A DNA stretch of 64,000 nt from Luteibacter flocculans (GTDB lineage: Bacteria; Pseudomonadota; Gammaproteobacteria; Xanthomonadales; Rhodanobacteraceae). This document shows positions 45,108 through 55,181 of this stretch, piece by piece. The translations under genes and the position numbers were made by a program. Numbering within the stretch: the stretch's first letter is position 1; each line of letters begins with the position of its first letter. The notes under the pieces were generated by a model, which saw only the letters and a program-made list of their open reading frames with translations, was not told where the DNA came from and searched no databases. Location of the stretch: assembly GCF_023612255.1 (NCBI RefSeq), contig NZ_CP063231.1, forward strand, positions 1 through 64,000. Direction: 5' to 3'.

Positions 45108-46585
45108 AGGTTGGCCGCCGTGTCGGCGTCGAGCCAGCCGCCCGAGAAGCCGGCGCGCTCCAGTCCCTTGCGGATGTACGGGTTCTTCTTCATCACGCTC
45201 CAGACGAACTCGCTGCGGTAGTTCTCGATCATCAACACGATCGGGCCCTGGTCAATGCCCAGGTGCACCGTATCCGCCCAGCCGAAGCCCGGAATCAGGC
45301 GGCCGGTGCGCAGGTCGGTCTTGGTGTCGAAGGTCAGGTTGAAGGCATCGACGAAGCCGTACTTCGTGTAGATGTACTGGCCGTACTTCTTCTTCATTTC
45401 TTCCAGCGCGGGAATGACGATCTCCGGCGCAAAAGCGATGGACCCGCCCGCCGCGGTCGGCACGATGGTGCCGTCGTCGGAGATGTAATCGAGCCCCGCA
45501 CCGCGCGCCGTGTAGCCTGCGTAGGTACGTTCCTTGTCGCCCTGCTTGATGATCAGGCCACCGGGGCCGTTGCTGGCCGTGAGGCCCCACACGTTCTTGC
45601 CGTAACCCTTCCAGCCGCCCGGGTTGGCGACGGCATAAGCCTGCTGGGAATATGTGGCGCGGCGGCTGTTCTCGAAATAATCGATGCCCGACTTCTTGTT
45701 CCAGGCATCGTGGATGCCGCGGAAGTCCACCCACGTATGGCTGTACTGATGGCCGAACAGCGGTGCGAAATTGAGGAACGTCTGGCCGTGGAACTCGCCC
45801 CAGGTCTTGTCGTACGTCTTCGTCCAGGCCTGCCAGGCGTCGTCGCCGACCGGGTGCGTGGGCGAGCCGAGCGCGAGGATGTAGACGAGCATGCCCTCGT
45901 TATAGCCCTGCCAGTCGTGCGGAATCTGCTTGCCGCCCGGCGTCCAGCCCATGCTGATGAGTGGCGCATGGTTCTGCGCCCAGGTCCACTCCACACGACG
46001 GTAGATGTCGTCGGCGAGCTGGCGGATCTCCTTTTCCTTTGCATCGTCGCGGTCGTAATAGCTCTGCGCGAACAGCACGCCGCCAAGCAGCAGCGTGGTA
46101 TCCACGGTGGAGACCTCGACCCAACGCGCTTCGCGCTTGCCGGTCTGCATGTTGAGGAAGTGGTAGAAGAAACCGTGGTAGCCGGTCGCGTCGTCCTCGG
46201 AATCGTTCTGCGGCGCATCGTGGAAGAAGCGCAGCGTGGCGAGCGTGCGTTCTACCGCCTGGTCGCGCGTAATGTAGCCGCGCTCCACACCGACGCCGTA
46301 TGCGGTCAGGCCAAAGCCGACCGAGGCAATGGAGGCGAACGACTGCGTCGGGTAATGATCCGGGATCAGCCCGTTGCTGGGATTGGCGCTGTCCCAGAAC
46401 CACTGGAACGTACGCTTCTCGAGGTCGGCGATCATCGGCGGCACCGGATGCAGATCCTTCAGCGATGCGGCGGCCGGTGCGTGCTTCACCTTCGCCGCGC
46501 CCTGCTGGGCCATGGCGAGGGGAGCCGCCAGACCGAGCAGAAGACCGACTGCGAGCGAGAGACGCTTGATCGTATTGACGTGCAT
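45101..46585 (-). CDS. Exported glucoamylase-domain protein, GH144-like (probable beta-1,2-glucanase)
   Basis: This 494-residue enzyme has a signal peptide cleaved near AMA-QQ (residue 26). It belongs to the 'glycoamylase' domain family, now partly classed as GH144: RTFQWFWDSANPSNGLIPDH, SVGFGLTAYGVGVERGYI, GWTPGGKQ, WQGYNEGMLVYILALGSP, SGGWLDADTAANLW. Characterised GH144 enzymes cleave beta-1,2-glucan; that substrate is an inference here. It is the first gene of the importer operon, 96 bp after a palindromic operator, and its stop overlaps the binding-protein start. Confidence 0.85.
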   Translation of the reverse strand: MHVNTIKRLSLAVGLLLGLAAPLAMAQQGAAKVKHAPAAASLKDLHPVPPMIADLEKRTFQWFWDSANPSNGLIPDHYPTQSFASIASVGFGLTAYGVGVERGYITRDQAVERTLATLRFFHDAPQNDSEDDATGYHGFFYHFLNMQTGKREARWVEVSTVDTTLLLGGVLFAQSYYDRDDAKEKEIRQLADDIYRRVEWTWAQNHAPLISMGWTPGGKQIPHDWQGYNEGMLVYILALGSPTHPVGDDAWQAWTKTYDKTWGEFHGQTFLNFAPLFGHQYSHTWVDFRGIHDAWNKKSGIDYFENSRRATYSQQAYAVANPGGWKGYGKNVWGLTASNGPGGLIIKQGDKERTYAGYTARGAGLDYISDDGTIVPTAAGGSIAFAPEIVIPALEEMKKKYGQYIYTKYGFVDAFNLTFDTKTDLRTGRLIPGFGWADTVHLGIDQGPIVLMIENYRSEFVWSVMKKNPYIRKGLERAGFSGGWLDADTAANLW

Positions 46586-46680
46586 GAGGCGGATCCTTCG
46601 GGCTTGCGGAGGCAGGCGGAACGATGGGGATGCGTTCGCCGTGCCTGTGGAAAGGGACGCCCGCCGCTCCTGACAGGCCA

Positions 46681-46692
46681 GTAAACGTTTAC
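46681..46692. promoter_or_regulatory. LacI-type operator upstream of the glucanase operon
   Basis: GTAAACGTTTAC is a perfect 12-bp palindrome in the 188-bp gap before the glucanase start codon. It has the AAACGTTT core of LacI/GalR-family operators. Near-identical sites precede the local lacI gene (52737) and the GH3 gene (55182). Confidence 0.8.
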
Positions 46693-46773
46693 GTGAAGCG
46701 ACCGGAGAAAGGCCCCGAAGGGCCTGACCGGAACCATACGGCGCACGCGGCGCCCTTTCAATCGCCGTGGCCA

Positions 46774-48294
46774 TCACACGGCCACCGTGGGCGCGCGGCA
46801 CTCGCGATCGATGAACTGCTGGTGGGTGGGCAGCAGGTCCACGTTGCGTGAGACGACGTCGCGAATGCTGGCGAGGAACTTCGGCAGTTCCTCGTCGGGC
46901 AGTTGATCGGCGAGCGGATCGTAACCCGCGGGCAGGATGCCCTGGCCGATCATCACCTGCACCCAGCTCACCACACCGAACATCTCGTCGCCGTTGCGGA
47001 AGAAGCGACCGCTCTGGCGGAACAGATCGATGTTCTCCTGCAACGATGCCGGAATCGCCATGGTGCGGCAGTAGTCCCAGAACGGCGAATCCGCGCGCTC
47101 CGTGGCGTGATAGTGCAGCACGAGAAAATCGCGAATGCGTTCGGACTCGAAGCGCGTCTGCGCGTTGTAGCGGTCGATGAGCAGCGGGTCCATCACGCCA
47201 TCGGCGGGGAAAAGCTGCAGCAGCTTCGAAATGCCGGCCTGGATCATGTGAATGCTCGTGGATTCGAGCGGCTCCATGAACCCGCTGGCAAGACCGAGCG
47301 CCACGACGTTCTTGTTCCATGCCTTCTTACGCATGCCCGTCACGAAACGCAGCGGGCGCGGATCGCCCAGCGCCGGGCCGTCGAGGTTCGCGAGCAACGT
47401 CGCGGCCGCCTCGTCGTCGCTGATGTAGCGGCTGCAATACACGTAGCCGTTGCCGGTGCGGTGCTGCAACGGAATGCGCCATTGCCATCCCGCCGGTCGC
47501 GCGGTGGAGCGCGTATACGGCGTCGGCTCGGCCACTTTGGCGCAGGGCACGGCAAGCGCGCGGTCGCAGGGAAGCCACTGGCTCCAGTCCTCGTAGCCGG
47601 ACTGCAACGCGCCCTCGATGAGAAGACCGCGGAAACCGGAGCAATCGATGAAGAGCGTGCCCTCGATGCGCTCGCCGTCGTCCATCACGATGGCAGCGAC
47701 ATGGCCGGACTCGGGATGCAGTTCGACATTGCGTACCTTGCCCTCGGTGCGCTGCACGCCGCGCGCTTCGCTGAACTCGCGCAGGTAACGGGCGTAGAGC
47801 GAGGCGTCGAAATGATAGGCGTAAGCCATGCCGCCCAGCGGGTTGCTGGCGGGCACGTCGGTCGGCGCGGGCAAAAACTTGCCTCGTGTTGCCGCGACGG
47901 TGTTGACGGAATAATCGTGCAGGTCGGCAGCGAGACCCGCCAGCCGCCCCTTGATCCAGAACTGATGGAACGGCGTCAGGCCGAGATCGTGGCCCATCGT
48001 GCCGAAGCCATGGATGTACGAGTCGCCCGGTCGCGTCCAGTCGTTGAACTGAATGCCGAGCTTGAAGGTGCCCTGCGTACGCATCACGAAGTCCGCTTCG
48101 TTGATGCCCAGCAGGTTGTTGAATGCCTTGATGTGCGGGACGGTGGCCTCGCCGACGCCGACGGTTCCGATGTCCTCGGATTCCACCAGACGAACGGTAG
48201 CCCGCTTGCCCAGCACGCGTGCCAGCGCCGCGGCCGCCATCCAGCCCGCGGTTCCGCCACCAACGATGACGATTGGGGTGATGCCGTAGCTCAT
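46774..48294 (-). CDS. Flavin-dependent tryptophan-halogenase family protein
   Basis: The 506-residue protein has the FAD motif GGGTAGW (12-18), the family WxWxIP motif as WQWRIP (270-275), a catalytic-type lysine in TFKLGI (Lys78) and a glutamate in PLESTS (Glu344), matching the Lys79/Glu346 pair of PrnA. It therefore keeps halogenase residues, though genes of this kind beside TonB receptors in glycan loci have no proven halogenase role. An ATG four codons upstream (48306) is an alternative start. It follows the receptor gene after strong hairpins. Confidence 0.9.
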   Translation of the reverse strand: MSYGITPIVIVGGGTAGWMAAAALARVLGKRATVRLVESEDIGTVGVGEATVPHIKAFNNLLGINEADFVMRTQGTFKLGIQFNDWTRPGDSYIHGFGTMGHDLGLTPFHQFWIKGRLAGLAADLHDYSVNTVAATRGKFLPAPTDVPASNPLGGMAYAYHFDASLYARYLREFSEARGVQRTEGKVRNVELHPESGHVAAIVMDDGERIEGTLFIDCSGFRGLLIEGALQSGYEDWSQWLPCDRALAVPCAKVAEPTPYTRSTARPAGWQWRIPLQHRTGNGYVYCSRYISDDEAAATLLANLDGPALGDPRPLRFVTGMRKKAWNKNVVALGLASGFMEPLESTSIHMIQAGISKLLQLFPADGVMDPLLIDRYNAQTRFESERIRDFLVLHYHATERADSPFWDYCRTMAIPASLQENIDLFRQSGRFFRNGDEMFGVVSWVQVMIGQGILPAGYDPLADQLPDEELPKFLASIRDVVSRNVDLLPTHQQFIDRECRAPTVAV

Positions 48295-48322
48295 GGCAAC
48301 TCGCATGGATAAAAGAGAAAAG

Positions 48323-48389
48323 GCGCCCGCGGGGAGACGCACGGGCGCAAAAAATGACGGCGTATCCGGCGAGGTCGCCGGATACGCCG
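48323..48389 (-). terminator. Two hairpins between the TonB receptor and the halogenase gene
   Basis: On the minus strand a 14- to 15-bp stem (48375-48389 with 48358-48372) is followed by TCATTTTTT, a strong terminator right after the receptor stop codon. A second stem pairs 48342-48348 with 48323-48329 and is followed by CCTTTT. The arrangement should make halogenase mRNA much less abundant than receptor mRNA unless it has its own promoter. Confidence 0.8.
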
Positions 48390-48398
48390 GTGGACCGC

Positions 48399-51300
48399 TT
48401 AGAACTTGAAGCCGGCCGTGAAGCGCGCAGTGCGCGGCACGAACTGGATGTTGCCCTTCTTGTTGAAGACGACCGGGTTGTTCGTATTCGGCGCGCCGTT
48501 CACCACGAAGTTGGTGTTGTAGTCGACCAAGTTCTTCCAGTTGAACACGTTCAGGATGTCGAAGCGGATGTAGAACTTCGTCTGATCGTTGTCGTTGATC
48601 GGGAAATCCTTCGTGGCCTGCAGGTCGATGTCGCGATAACCCCAGATCTTGCCGCCCACGAGGAACTTGGAGCCCGGCGGCGTATAGGCCATCGGACGTG
48701 CGCTCTCGCCGGTCGGGAAGATGTAGCCGTTGCCATAGCCCACCGCACCGTTCCACGGCAGCGGCGTCGCCAGGGTCAGCTTTGCCGAGAAGGTGAAGCC
48801 CCACGGACCGTCGAGCGAGCCGGTTGCCACGAAACGATGCTTGGACGCAGCGTTCGAGGTGATGAACGGGTAGGCGCCGATGGTCGGCTCGTCGAACGAG
48901 TAATGCTCGCCGATATCGCGGTTCTGCTTCGCGCGGGTATAGGTGTACGCGAAGTTGGCACTCCAGCCCGACTCGCGCGAGTACGGCTTGTCGGCCGACA
49001 GAAGCACCTGCGTGGTGCGCGTGCGGATGCCGTTGTTGCCGACGATCATCGAGCCGAAGCCCGGGATACCGTTGCCCCATGGCTGCGAACCGTTCTGGAA
49101 GAACGAACCGTCCGGATAGCGGTTGCCGAGCGTGAAGGCAAAGCCGTCATACGACAGCACGCGGGTGATGGTCGCGTCCGTGTTCCAGTCGCCGAGCTTG
49201 TTCGACATACCAATGCTGAACTGGTCCGAGTACGGCGCCTTCAGATTGTTGTTGAGCATGTCGACTTCCTGGCCCTTGTTGGTGCCAGCGACGAGCCCCT
49301 GCAGATTCTGAAGGCCGTTCAAGTAAGCCGGATCCCAGTTCACGCAGTTCGTGTTCGGACCGACGGTGCAGGGTCGATCGGGAAGGTTGAACAGGATTTC
49401 CTGGTAAGGCAGGGCCGACTTGGTCTGCTCCAGCTGCAGGTAGTCGTACAGATTGCGATCGTAGGAACGACCGGCACCACCGTGGATCACGTGCTCTTCG
49501 TCCGCGAACAAGTCATACGAAAAACCGAGGCGCGGGGCCCACTGGTTCTGCGCGTGGCGGTTGTGGCCGTTGCTGATGTAGTCCTGGTAGTTGATGCCAC
49601 CCTTTGCCAGCGTCTGCGCATAGGTCTGGCCGGGGAACTGGGCCTGCGCGTTCTCGTCCAGCGAGTTGAAGCCGTCGATCACGTTCTGCGGCGTCACATA
49701 ATCGAGATACGACGGGGTCTTTTCCTTGTCCCAGCGCACGCCGAGGTTCAGCGTGAGGTGGTCGTTCAACGACCAGTCGTCCTGAATGTACGCGCCGTAC
49801 TGCTTGCTGTTCGTTTCCGCGATCGGATTCAGGCCCGGCACCGGATTGGAGAACTGCGCGCGATAAGGCACCGCTTCCGTGCCGCCGTCCGGCGTGACGT
49901 TGTAGAAGAACTGCGGATTGGTGTTCTGCGCATCCTGGGCGTGCAGCGTCACATCCTTGTACTTGTAGCCGACCTTGACGATGTGATCGCCGTGCCAGGT
50001 GAGGTCGTTGAAGGTGAAGTCGTCCGAGATCATCGGACCTTCCTGACCCTTGATCTGCGTCGCCAGCGCCGAGGCCGCACCAGTGCCGATGATCGTTGCG
50101 TCGTTGAGCGGACGCCACGTGTAGTTATAGCCGTTGCCGTAGTTGAGCGGCAGCGGATCGTTCGACGAATTCTCGTACGAGGCCTTGAACTCGTTGAAGT
50201 ACCAGTCACCGCTGTGCTGCCAACGGAAGGTGCCGCGGGTGTCGTGGTTTTCCGTGGTGATGGACTGCGAACGCGACTGGCCCGCACCGATGTTGTCGGC
50301 CTGGGTCTCGCGGCGCACCTGCGTGCTGATCTCGATGCGATCGCGGTCGGAGAATTCCCAGTCGATCTTGCCGAAATACAGCTTTTCGTCGAACGGCAGG
50401 TTCGCCGGGCCCAGCTCGGCCTGGGCAGCGGCGGGCAGCAGGCCGATCGCGCTGGCAGGCACGTCGGAACCGGGGGTGACCGTGATCGGCGTGTCGAACT
50501 TCTTCTGCTCGAAGGTCACGAAGAAGTGCATCTGGTCCTTGATGATCGGACCGCCGAGCGCAAAGCCGTATTCCTTCTCGAACGAACGCGTCTTGTCGCC
50601 GTCTTCTTCCGAAGGCGTGCGGCTGCGGTATTTGTCCGAGGTGTAGGTGTAGAAGGTCTCGCCGTGGAACTCGTTGGTACCCGACTTGGTTTCCGCCGTG
50701 ATCGCGGCGGACGACACCTGGTCGTACTCAGCCTTGTAGTTCGAGGTGATGACCTTGTACTCGCCGATGGCGAGCTGCGGGAACGGGTTGCCCTGGCTGT
50801 TCACCTGGCCCGAGACACCGCCTGCCTTCACGTAGCTCTTCTGGCCCACGCCGTCGATGAAGACGTTGACCGAGCTGTCGTTCTGCGCACCGCCGCGCAG
50901 CGACGTGTGGCCCTGCGCATCGACGCTGAAGACCATGCCGGGCACGGTGTCGGCGAACTCGAGGAAGTTGCGCGAGACCTGCGGAATCGTCTGGATCTGG
51001 CGCAGCGAGATCGTCTTCGCGACTTCCGGCGTGCGCACTTCGGTCAGCGTGGTGGCATTCACCGTCACGCCTTCCATCGAGGTAGCGGCGCTGGCATCGG
51101 CCGGTGCGGCGGCTGCCGGGGCCGCGAGGTTCAGCGTGGCGGTCGAGGCCACGGTGAGCGTCACGCTCTGCTGCGTGCCCGGGCCGGCATCCACCTGGTA
51201 GGTGGCCGGCGGCAGGCCGTTGATCACGTAGCTACCGTCCGCGCCGGCAACGGCCTTGCGGCTCAGGCCGGTCTGCGAATTGAACGCAGTGACGGTAGCG

Positions 51301-51434
51301 CCGGGCTTCGCCTTGCCGCGCAAGGTGGCGATGGCCGACTGCGCGTACGCGGTAGGTGCCATCACGGCGGCGGCAACCGTCGCGGTGATGACGCCGGCTA
51401 GCATCTTTTTCTTCAACTGCATCGAGGCTTTCAT
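48399..51434 (-). CDS. TonB-dependent receptor, Oar/carboxypeptidase-regulatory-domain type
   Basis: This outer-membrane receptor of 1011 residues has a signal peptide ([22 protein letters not shown]), an N-terminal carboxypeptidase-regulatory-like domain ([36 protein letters not shown]), a plug and a large barrel ending ARFTAGFKF. This architecture is common for polymer and oligosaccharide uptake in Xanthomonads and Caulobacter. The ATG at 51434 is preceded by GAGGGGAACA. It is proposed to import the glycan used by the neighbouring genes. No copy of the local operator is seen upstream of it. Confidence 0.92.
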   Translation of the reverse strand: MKASMQLKKKMLAGVITATVAAAVMAPTAYAQSAIATLRGKAKPGATVTAFNSQTGLSRKAVAGADGSYVINGLPPATYQVDAGPGTQQSVTLTVASTATLNLAAPAAAAPADASAATSMEGVTVNATTLTEVRTPEVAKTISLRQIQTIPQVSRNFLEFADTVPGMVFSVDAQGHTSLRGGAQNDSSVNVFIDGVGQKSYVKAGGVSGQVNSQGNPFPQLAIGEYKVITSNYKAEYDQVSSAAITAETKSGTNEFHGETFYTYTSDKYRSRTPSEEDGDKTRSFEKEYGFALGGPIIKDQMHFFVTFEQKKFDTPITVTPGSDVPASAIGLLPAAAQAELGPANLPFDEKLYFGKIDWEFSDRDRIEISTQVRRETQADNIGAGQSRSQSITTENHDTRGTFRWQHSGDWYFNEFKASYENSSNDPLPLNYGNGYNYTWRPLNDATIIGTGAASALATQIKGQEGPMISDDFTFNDLTWHGDHIVKVGYKYKDVTLHAQDAQNTNPQFFYNVTPDGGTEAVPYRAQFSNPVPGLNPIAETNSKQYGAYIQDDWSLNDHLTLNLGVRWDKEKTPSYLDYVTPQNVIDGFNSLDENAQAQFPGQTYAQTLAKGGINYQDYISNGHNRHAQNQWAPRLGFSYDLFADEEHVIHGGAGRSYDRNLYDYLQLEQTKSALPYQEILFNLPDRPCTVGPNTNCVNWDPAYLNGLQNLQGLVAGTNKGQEVDMLNNNLKAPYSDQFSIGMSNKLGDWNTDATITRVLSYDGFAFTLGNRYPDGSFFQNGSQPWGNGIPGFGSMIVGNNGIRTRTTQVLLSADKPYSRESGWSANFAYTYTRAKQNRDIGEHYSFDEPTIGAYPFITSNAASKHRFVATGSLDGPWGFTFSAKLTLATPLPWNGAVGYGNGYIFPTGESARPMAYTPPGSKFLVGGKIWGYRDIDLQATKDFPINDNDQTKFYIRFDILNVFNWKNLVDYNTNFVVNGAPNTNNPVVFNKKGNIQFVPRTARFTAGFKF

Positions 51435-51665
51435 TGTTCCCCTCTCCCGAAATGTCTTCTGTGTGTGTTCCGGCCCGTGGGCGTGATGCACGGTGATCGG
51501 CGTTGCCGTCGATTCGCGGGTGGTCGAGCCACTCTTGGAAGCGTTATGTCCCCGTGTATCTGCCCGTTCCGCAGGTGCGGACCGATGTTTCTAGCGGTGT
51601 CCTGAAGTGACGCCGTCCTGGGATTCCCATCCACGGCCCGGCAAGCCGTGTCCTACGACGAAGCG

Positions 51666-52688
51666 TCAGGCTCGTCGTCGTGCCATGTCGCTACCGCCGC
51701 ACGAGGCGCGGACGACGAGTTCAGTACCGACGACGGCGCGCGGTCGCGGCGCTTCGTCCTCGGGGGTTTCAATCATCTGGACCAGCCGTTCCAGCGCGGC
51801 CTCCCCCAGTTCGGCGATGCGGATGCGCACGGTGGTGAGCGGTGGCGTGACGTAGCGCGCCATCGGAATGTCGTCGAAGCCGACCACGGCGATGTCCTGC
51901 GGCGTACGCACCTGCGCTTCGGACAAGGCCGAAAGGCAGCCGATGGCCATCATGTCGTTGGCGGCGAAGATCGCATCCGGTCGCGGCACCATCGCCAGGG
52001 CCTGCTTGCCCGCGTGGTAGCCCGTTTCCTCGGTGAAGTCGCCCGGCAGCACGGCGGCACGGTCGCCCATGCCCGCAGCGTTGAGCGCCTCGCGATAGCC
52101 GCGGATACGTTCCTGCACGTCGTGGTTTACTTCCGGACCGGCGATGAAAACGATGCGCTTGCGGCCCAGCCCGATCAGATGCTCGGTCATGGCGTGTGCA
52201 CCACCGAAGTCGTCGACGTCGAGCGAGGCGTGGCGATCGGAGCGCACGTGGCTGTTGATCAGCACCGTGGGTAGCGACGTCGGCAGGTTCTCGTCGAGGA
52301 AGGCCTCGTCGGCGTGCGGCGACATCACCAGCAGTCCGTCCACGCGACCCTGCATCGCGCGCAGGGCGACCGCCGCCTCGGTGGCGTCGCCGTGCGAGCT
52401 GGAGACCAGCAGGTACAGGCCACGCGAACGGGCGGCGAGATCGATGCCGCGAATCAATTCGGAGAAGAAGGCGCCATGCAGATCGGGCAGCAAGGCGCCG
52501 ATCGTGTTCGTACGCCGGGTGATGAGGCTACGCGCGGCATTGTGCGGCACGTAATGCAGCCGCGCAGCAGCCTCGCGGATGCGTGCCTGGGTCTCCGGCG
52601 TGACACCGCCATTGCCGTTCAAGGCGCGCGATACCGACGCTACCGAGACATTGGCCATGCGGGCAACATCTTTGATGGTTACGGCCAT
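51666..52688 (-). CDS. LacI-family transcriptional regulator
   Basis: The 340-residue repressor-type protein has the LacI helix-turn-helix at its N-terminus (TIKDVARMANVSVASVSRALN), the hinge helix region (LHYVPHNAARSL) and a periplasmic-binding-protein-like sugar domain (IGALLPDLHGAFFSELIRG, PDAIFAANDMMAIG). An operator copy, GTAAACGTTTTC, lies 49 bp upstream of its start, which points to autoregulation. It probably controls the glucanase/importer operon and the GH3 gene. Confidence 0.93.
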   Translation of the reverse strand: MAVTIKDVARMANVSVASVSRALNGNGGVTPETQARIREAAARLHYVPHNAARSLITRRTNTIGALLPDLHGAFFSELIRGIDLAARSRGLYLLVSSSHGDATEAAVALRAMQGRVDGLLVMSPHADEAFLDENLPTSLPTVLINSHVRSDRHASLDVDDFGGAHAMTEHLIGLGRKRIVFIAGPEVNHDVQERIRGYREALNAAGMGDRAAVLPGDFTEETGYHAGKQALAMVPRPDAIFAANDMMAIGCLSALSEAQVRTPQDIAVVGFDDIPMARYVTPPLTTVRIRIAELGEAALERLVQMIETPEDEAPRPRAVVGTELVVRASCGGSDMARRRA

Positions 52689-52736
52689 GCGTTTGCTCTG
52701 CCTCTGGATCGTCTAGGGCGCCCTGGTGGCGAAACG

Positions 52737-52748
52737 TAAACGTTTTCA
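52737..52748. promoter_or_regulatory. LacI-type operator upstream of lacI
   Basis: GTAAACGTTTTC differs by one base from the perfect palindrome at 46681-46692. It sits 49 bp before the lacI start codon, where binding would give autoregulation. Confidence 0.7.
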
Positions 52749-52869
52749 TCAAACGCTGTAAAGGGTCGCTTAAGGCCTTTCGTCGCTGCACTGCCGCATT
52801 ATTTGCGCCCTGAAAATGCGGGAAAAAGCCGCTGTTGCAGCGTCGCAAGCTTCTGCGGTGTCATGCTGC

Positions 52870-52896
52870 ACTGCGCAAACGATCGTTTGTCGCAGT
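52870..52896. repeat. 27-bp near-palindrome of unknown role
   Basis: The core CAAACGATCGTTTG (52876-52889) is a perfect 14-bp palindrome and is flanked by ACTGCG (52870-52875) and CGCAGT (52891-52896) with one unpaired T at 52890. It lies between the GH3 terminator and the lacI promoter. It shares the AAACG half-site of the local operators but has a different centre. Confidence 0.6.
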
Positions 52897-52913
52897 CCGC
52901 ATTGCTCATAACA

Positions 52914-52939
52914 AAGAGGCGGCCTTTCGGCCGCCTCTT
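52914..52939 (-). terminator. Terminator of the GH3 gene
   Basis: AAGAGGCGGCC (52914-52924) pairs perfectly with GGCCGCCTCTT (52929-52939), loop of 4. On the minus strand the stem is followed by TGTTATGAG. It begins 28 bp after the GH3 stop codon. Confidence 0.8.
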
Positions 52940-52966
52940 CAGATCAATCGTGAAGGTTTACCGAGA

Positions 52967-55147
52967 TCAACCGGCTGGCATCAGGGCGAAGGCCACGGGC
53001 TCTCCGGCGGTCGAGGACGGCGCGATCCAGGCGTCGAACCAGCCCGGCTCGGCGTCGAACGCGCCATCGGCGCGGCAGAACGCCAGCATGGCCCGGTCGA
53101 TCCGGAACGAAACCCTGGCCGACTCTCCCGCCTCGAGGCGGATCTTCTGAAAGCCTTTCAGCTCACGGATCGGGCGCACGCGGCTTCCGACCCGATCGCG
53201 GATGTAGAGCTGCACCACTTCCTCGCCCGCGACGCTGCCCTCGTTGGTGATGTCCACCTCGACCACCACCTGGCCATCCCAGGGCATGGACGCGCTGTCG
53301 ATCCGCGGCGTGCTGTAGCGGATCGGCGCGTAGCCCAGGCCATGGCCGAATGGGAAGCGCGCTTCGTTGGGGGTTTCACGCCAGCGCGTGCGGAACGCCT
53401 CGGGGCCGCCCGCGCGGTACGGTCGTCCGGATGCGAGGTGGTTGTAATAGAACGGCTGCTGCCCGGCGTCGCGCGGAAAACTGATCGGCAGGCGGCCGGA
53501 CGGGCTGTAGTCGCCGAATACGATGTCGGCAATGGCGTGGCCCGTCTGCGTGCCAAGGAACCAGGTGAGCAGGATGGCGTTGGATGCGCAGGCCTCGTCA
53601 TCGAGTGCCAGTGCGCGACCCGTGCGCAGCAGCAGCACCACCGGCGTGCCCGTGGCACGTACCGCGGCAATGAGGCGGCGCTGTGCATCCGGCAGCACGA
53701 TCTGCGTGCGCGATTGCGCCTCGCCCGAATAGCTGGCCGGCTCGCCGACCGCGAGCAACACCACGTCGGCCGCCGAGGCAGCGGCCACAGCGGCATCGAT
53801 GCCGCCGTCCAGATCGGTGTCGATGCCCGAGCCCTGCACGATGTCGAGCCGGCTACCGTCACCCATGGCGGCGCGCAGGCCCGTCACGAGATCGATGCTG
53901 CGCGAGCGGTCGCTGAAGATGCTCCAGCAGCCGTCGAGGTTTTCGGTGTCCTCGGCAAAGGGGCCGATCAGCGCGATGCGGGAGGTGTCTCGCGACAACG
54001 GAAGCACGCCATCGTTACGCAGCATGACCACGGAGCGCCGCGCGGCATCGCGGGCGAGTTCATCGTGTTCCGCGATCCACGGCGGCGGCTGATCGCTTTC
54101 GCGCAGCGAGCGGTAGGGATTCTCGAAAAGACCCATGCGCTGCTTGACCGTCAGCACGCGGCGAACGGCTTCGTCGATGGTCGCCATGGAGACGCTGCCA
54201 TCGGCAACGCAATCGGCAAGATGCTTCATGAACACGCCGCTCTGCATGCTCATGTCGAGGCCGGCATTGAGGCTCAGTTGCGCCGCGTGTTTTTCGTCTT
54301 CCGCAAAGCCGTGATCGATCAGTTCGAAATCCGAGGTGTAATCGGACACTACGAAACCTTCGAAGCCCCACTCGTCGCGCAACACGGTGGTCAACAGATG
54401 GCGATTTGCCGTGGCGGGCACGCCGTTGACGTCGTTGAAGGCGCTCATGATCGACAACGCGCCTGCGTCGATCGCGGCGCGGAACGGCGGCAGGTGCACT
54501 TCACGCAGCGTCTGCTCGGAAATGTCCGCGCCGCTGTAGTCGAGCCCGGCCGCGGCCGCGCCATACGCCGCGAAATGCTTGGGCGTGGCGAGCATCGAGT
54601 CGTCGGCGTCCAGATGCGGGCCCTGGAAGCCGCGCACGCGAGCGGCGGCGAAGACGCTGCACAGGTGCGTGTCCTCACCGGCCGTTTCGGCAACGCGACC
54701 CCAGCGCTGATCGCGCGCGATGTCGACCATGGGCGCGTACGTCCAATGCAGCCCTTCTGCCGTTGCTTCCACGGCCGCGGCGCGCGCGGTGCGTTCCGCC
54801 AGGGCCGGTTCGAAGCTGGCTGCCTCGCCGAGCGGGATCGGGAACATCGTACGCATGCCGTGGATCACGTCGGCACCCAGCAGCAGTGGAATACCGTGCG
54901 GGCTTTCCTCGACGGCCATGCGCTGCAGGTCGTAACCCTCGCGAGCGCCGACACCGTTGAACAGTGCGCCGATTTCCCCCTTGCGGATCATGTCGCTCAC
55001 GACATCCGGCGGCCACGGGAACGTGTCCGGATTCACGTCGAAGGCGAACGGCCTGAGCGCGTCGGCAAGTACCGTCAACTGCCCCAGTTTCTGGGGAAGG
55101 GACATCTTGGCAATCAACGAGTCGATGTCCACTTTTTTTGAGCTCAT
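52967..55147 (-). CDS. GH3 beta-glucosidase, cytoplasmic
   Basis: This is a 726-residue glycoside hydrolase family 3 enzyme with the usual order: TIM-barrel (PMVDIARDQRWGRVAETAGED, MLATPKHFAAYG), the nucleophile Asp269 in GFVVSDY, the second alpha/beta domain (VVLLLRTGRALAL, GRLPISFP) and a C-terminal fibronectin-III-like domain (VEVDITNEGSVAGEEVVQLY). It has no signal peptide, so it should act in the cytoplasm on imported oligosaccharides, unlike periplasmic BglX. An operator lies 35 bp upstream of its start. Confidence 0.93.
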   Translation of the reverse strand: MSSKKVDIDSLIAKMSLPQKLGQLTVLADALRPFAFDVNPDTFPWPPDVVSDMIRKGEIGALFNGVGAREGYDLQRMAVEESPHGIPLLLGADVIHGMRTMFPIPLGEAASFEPALAERTARAAAVEATAEGLHWTYAPMVDIARDQRWGRVAETAGEDTHLCSVFAAARVRGFQGPHLDADDSMLATPKHFAAYGAAAAGLDYSGADISEQTLREVHLPPFRAAIDAGALSIMSAFNDVNGVPATANRHLLTTVLRDEWGFEGFVVSDYTSDFELIDHGFAEDEKHAAQLSLNAGLDMSMQSGVFMKHLADCVADGSVSMATIDEAVRRVLTVKQRMGLFENPYRSLRESDQPPPWIAEHDELARDAARRSVVMLRNDGVLPLSRDTSRIALIGPFAEDTENLDGCWSIFSDRSRSIDLVTGLRAAMGDGSRLDIVQGSGIDTDLDGGIDAAVAAASAADVVLLAVGEPASYSGEAQSRTQIVLPDAQRRLIAAVRATGTPVVLLLRTGRALALDDEACASNAILLTWFLGTQTGHAIADIVFGDYSPSGRLPISFPRDAGQQPFYYNHLASGRPYRAGGPEAFRTRWRETPNEARFPFGHGLGYAPIRYSTPRIDSASMPWDGQVVVEVDITNEGSVAGEEVVQLYIRDRVGSRVRPIRELKGFQKIRLEAGESARVSFRIDRAMLAFCRADGAFDAEPGWFDAWIAPSSTAGEPVAFALMPAG

Positions 55148-55181
55148 GCAACGCGCTCCAGGCGATTTGCGCGCATGCTAC

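Noticed and set aside
48295-49080. Long N-terminal extension of the halogenase-like protein
   Set aside because: The extension overlaps the terminator and the receptor gene in another frame; the FAD motif expected near residue 12 is reached from the ATG at 48294.
48354-51401. Very long open frame antisense to the large TonB receptor
   Set aside because: The high-GC coding sequence leaves its complement open. The antisense product is Arg/Val-rich without family motifs, while the opposite strand encodes a clear receptor. Similar long antisense frames over the glycosidase-like (39652-42324) and GH3 (52835-55141) genes were left out for the same reason.
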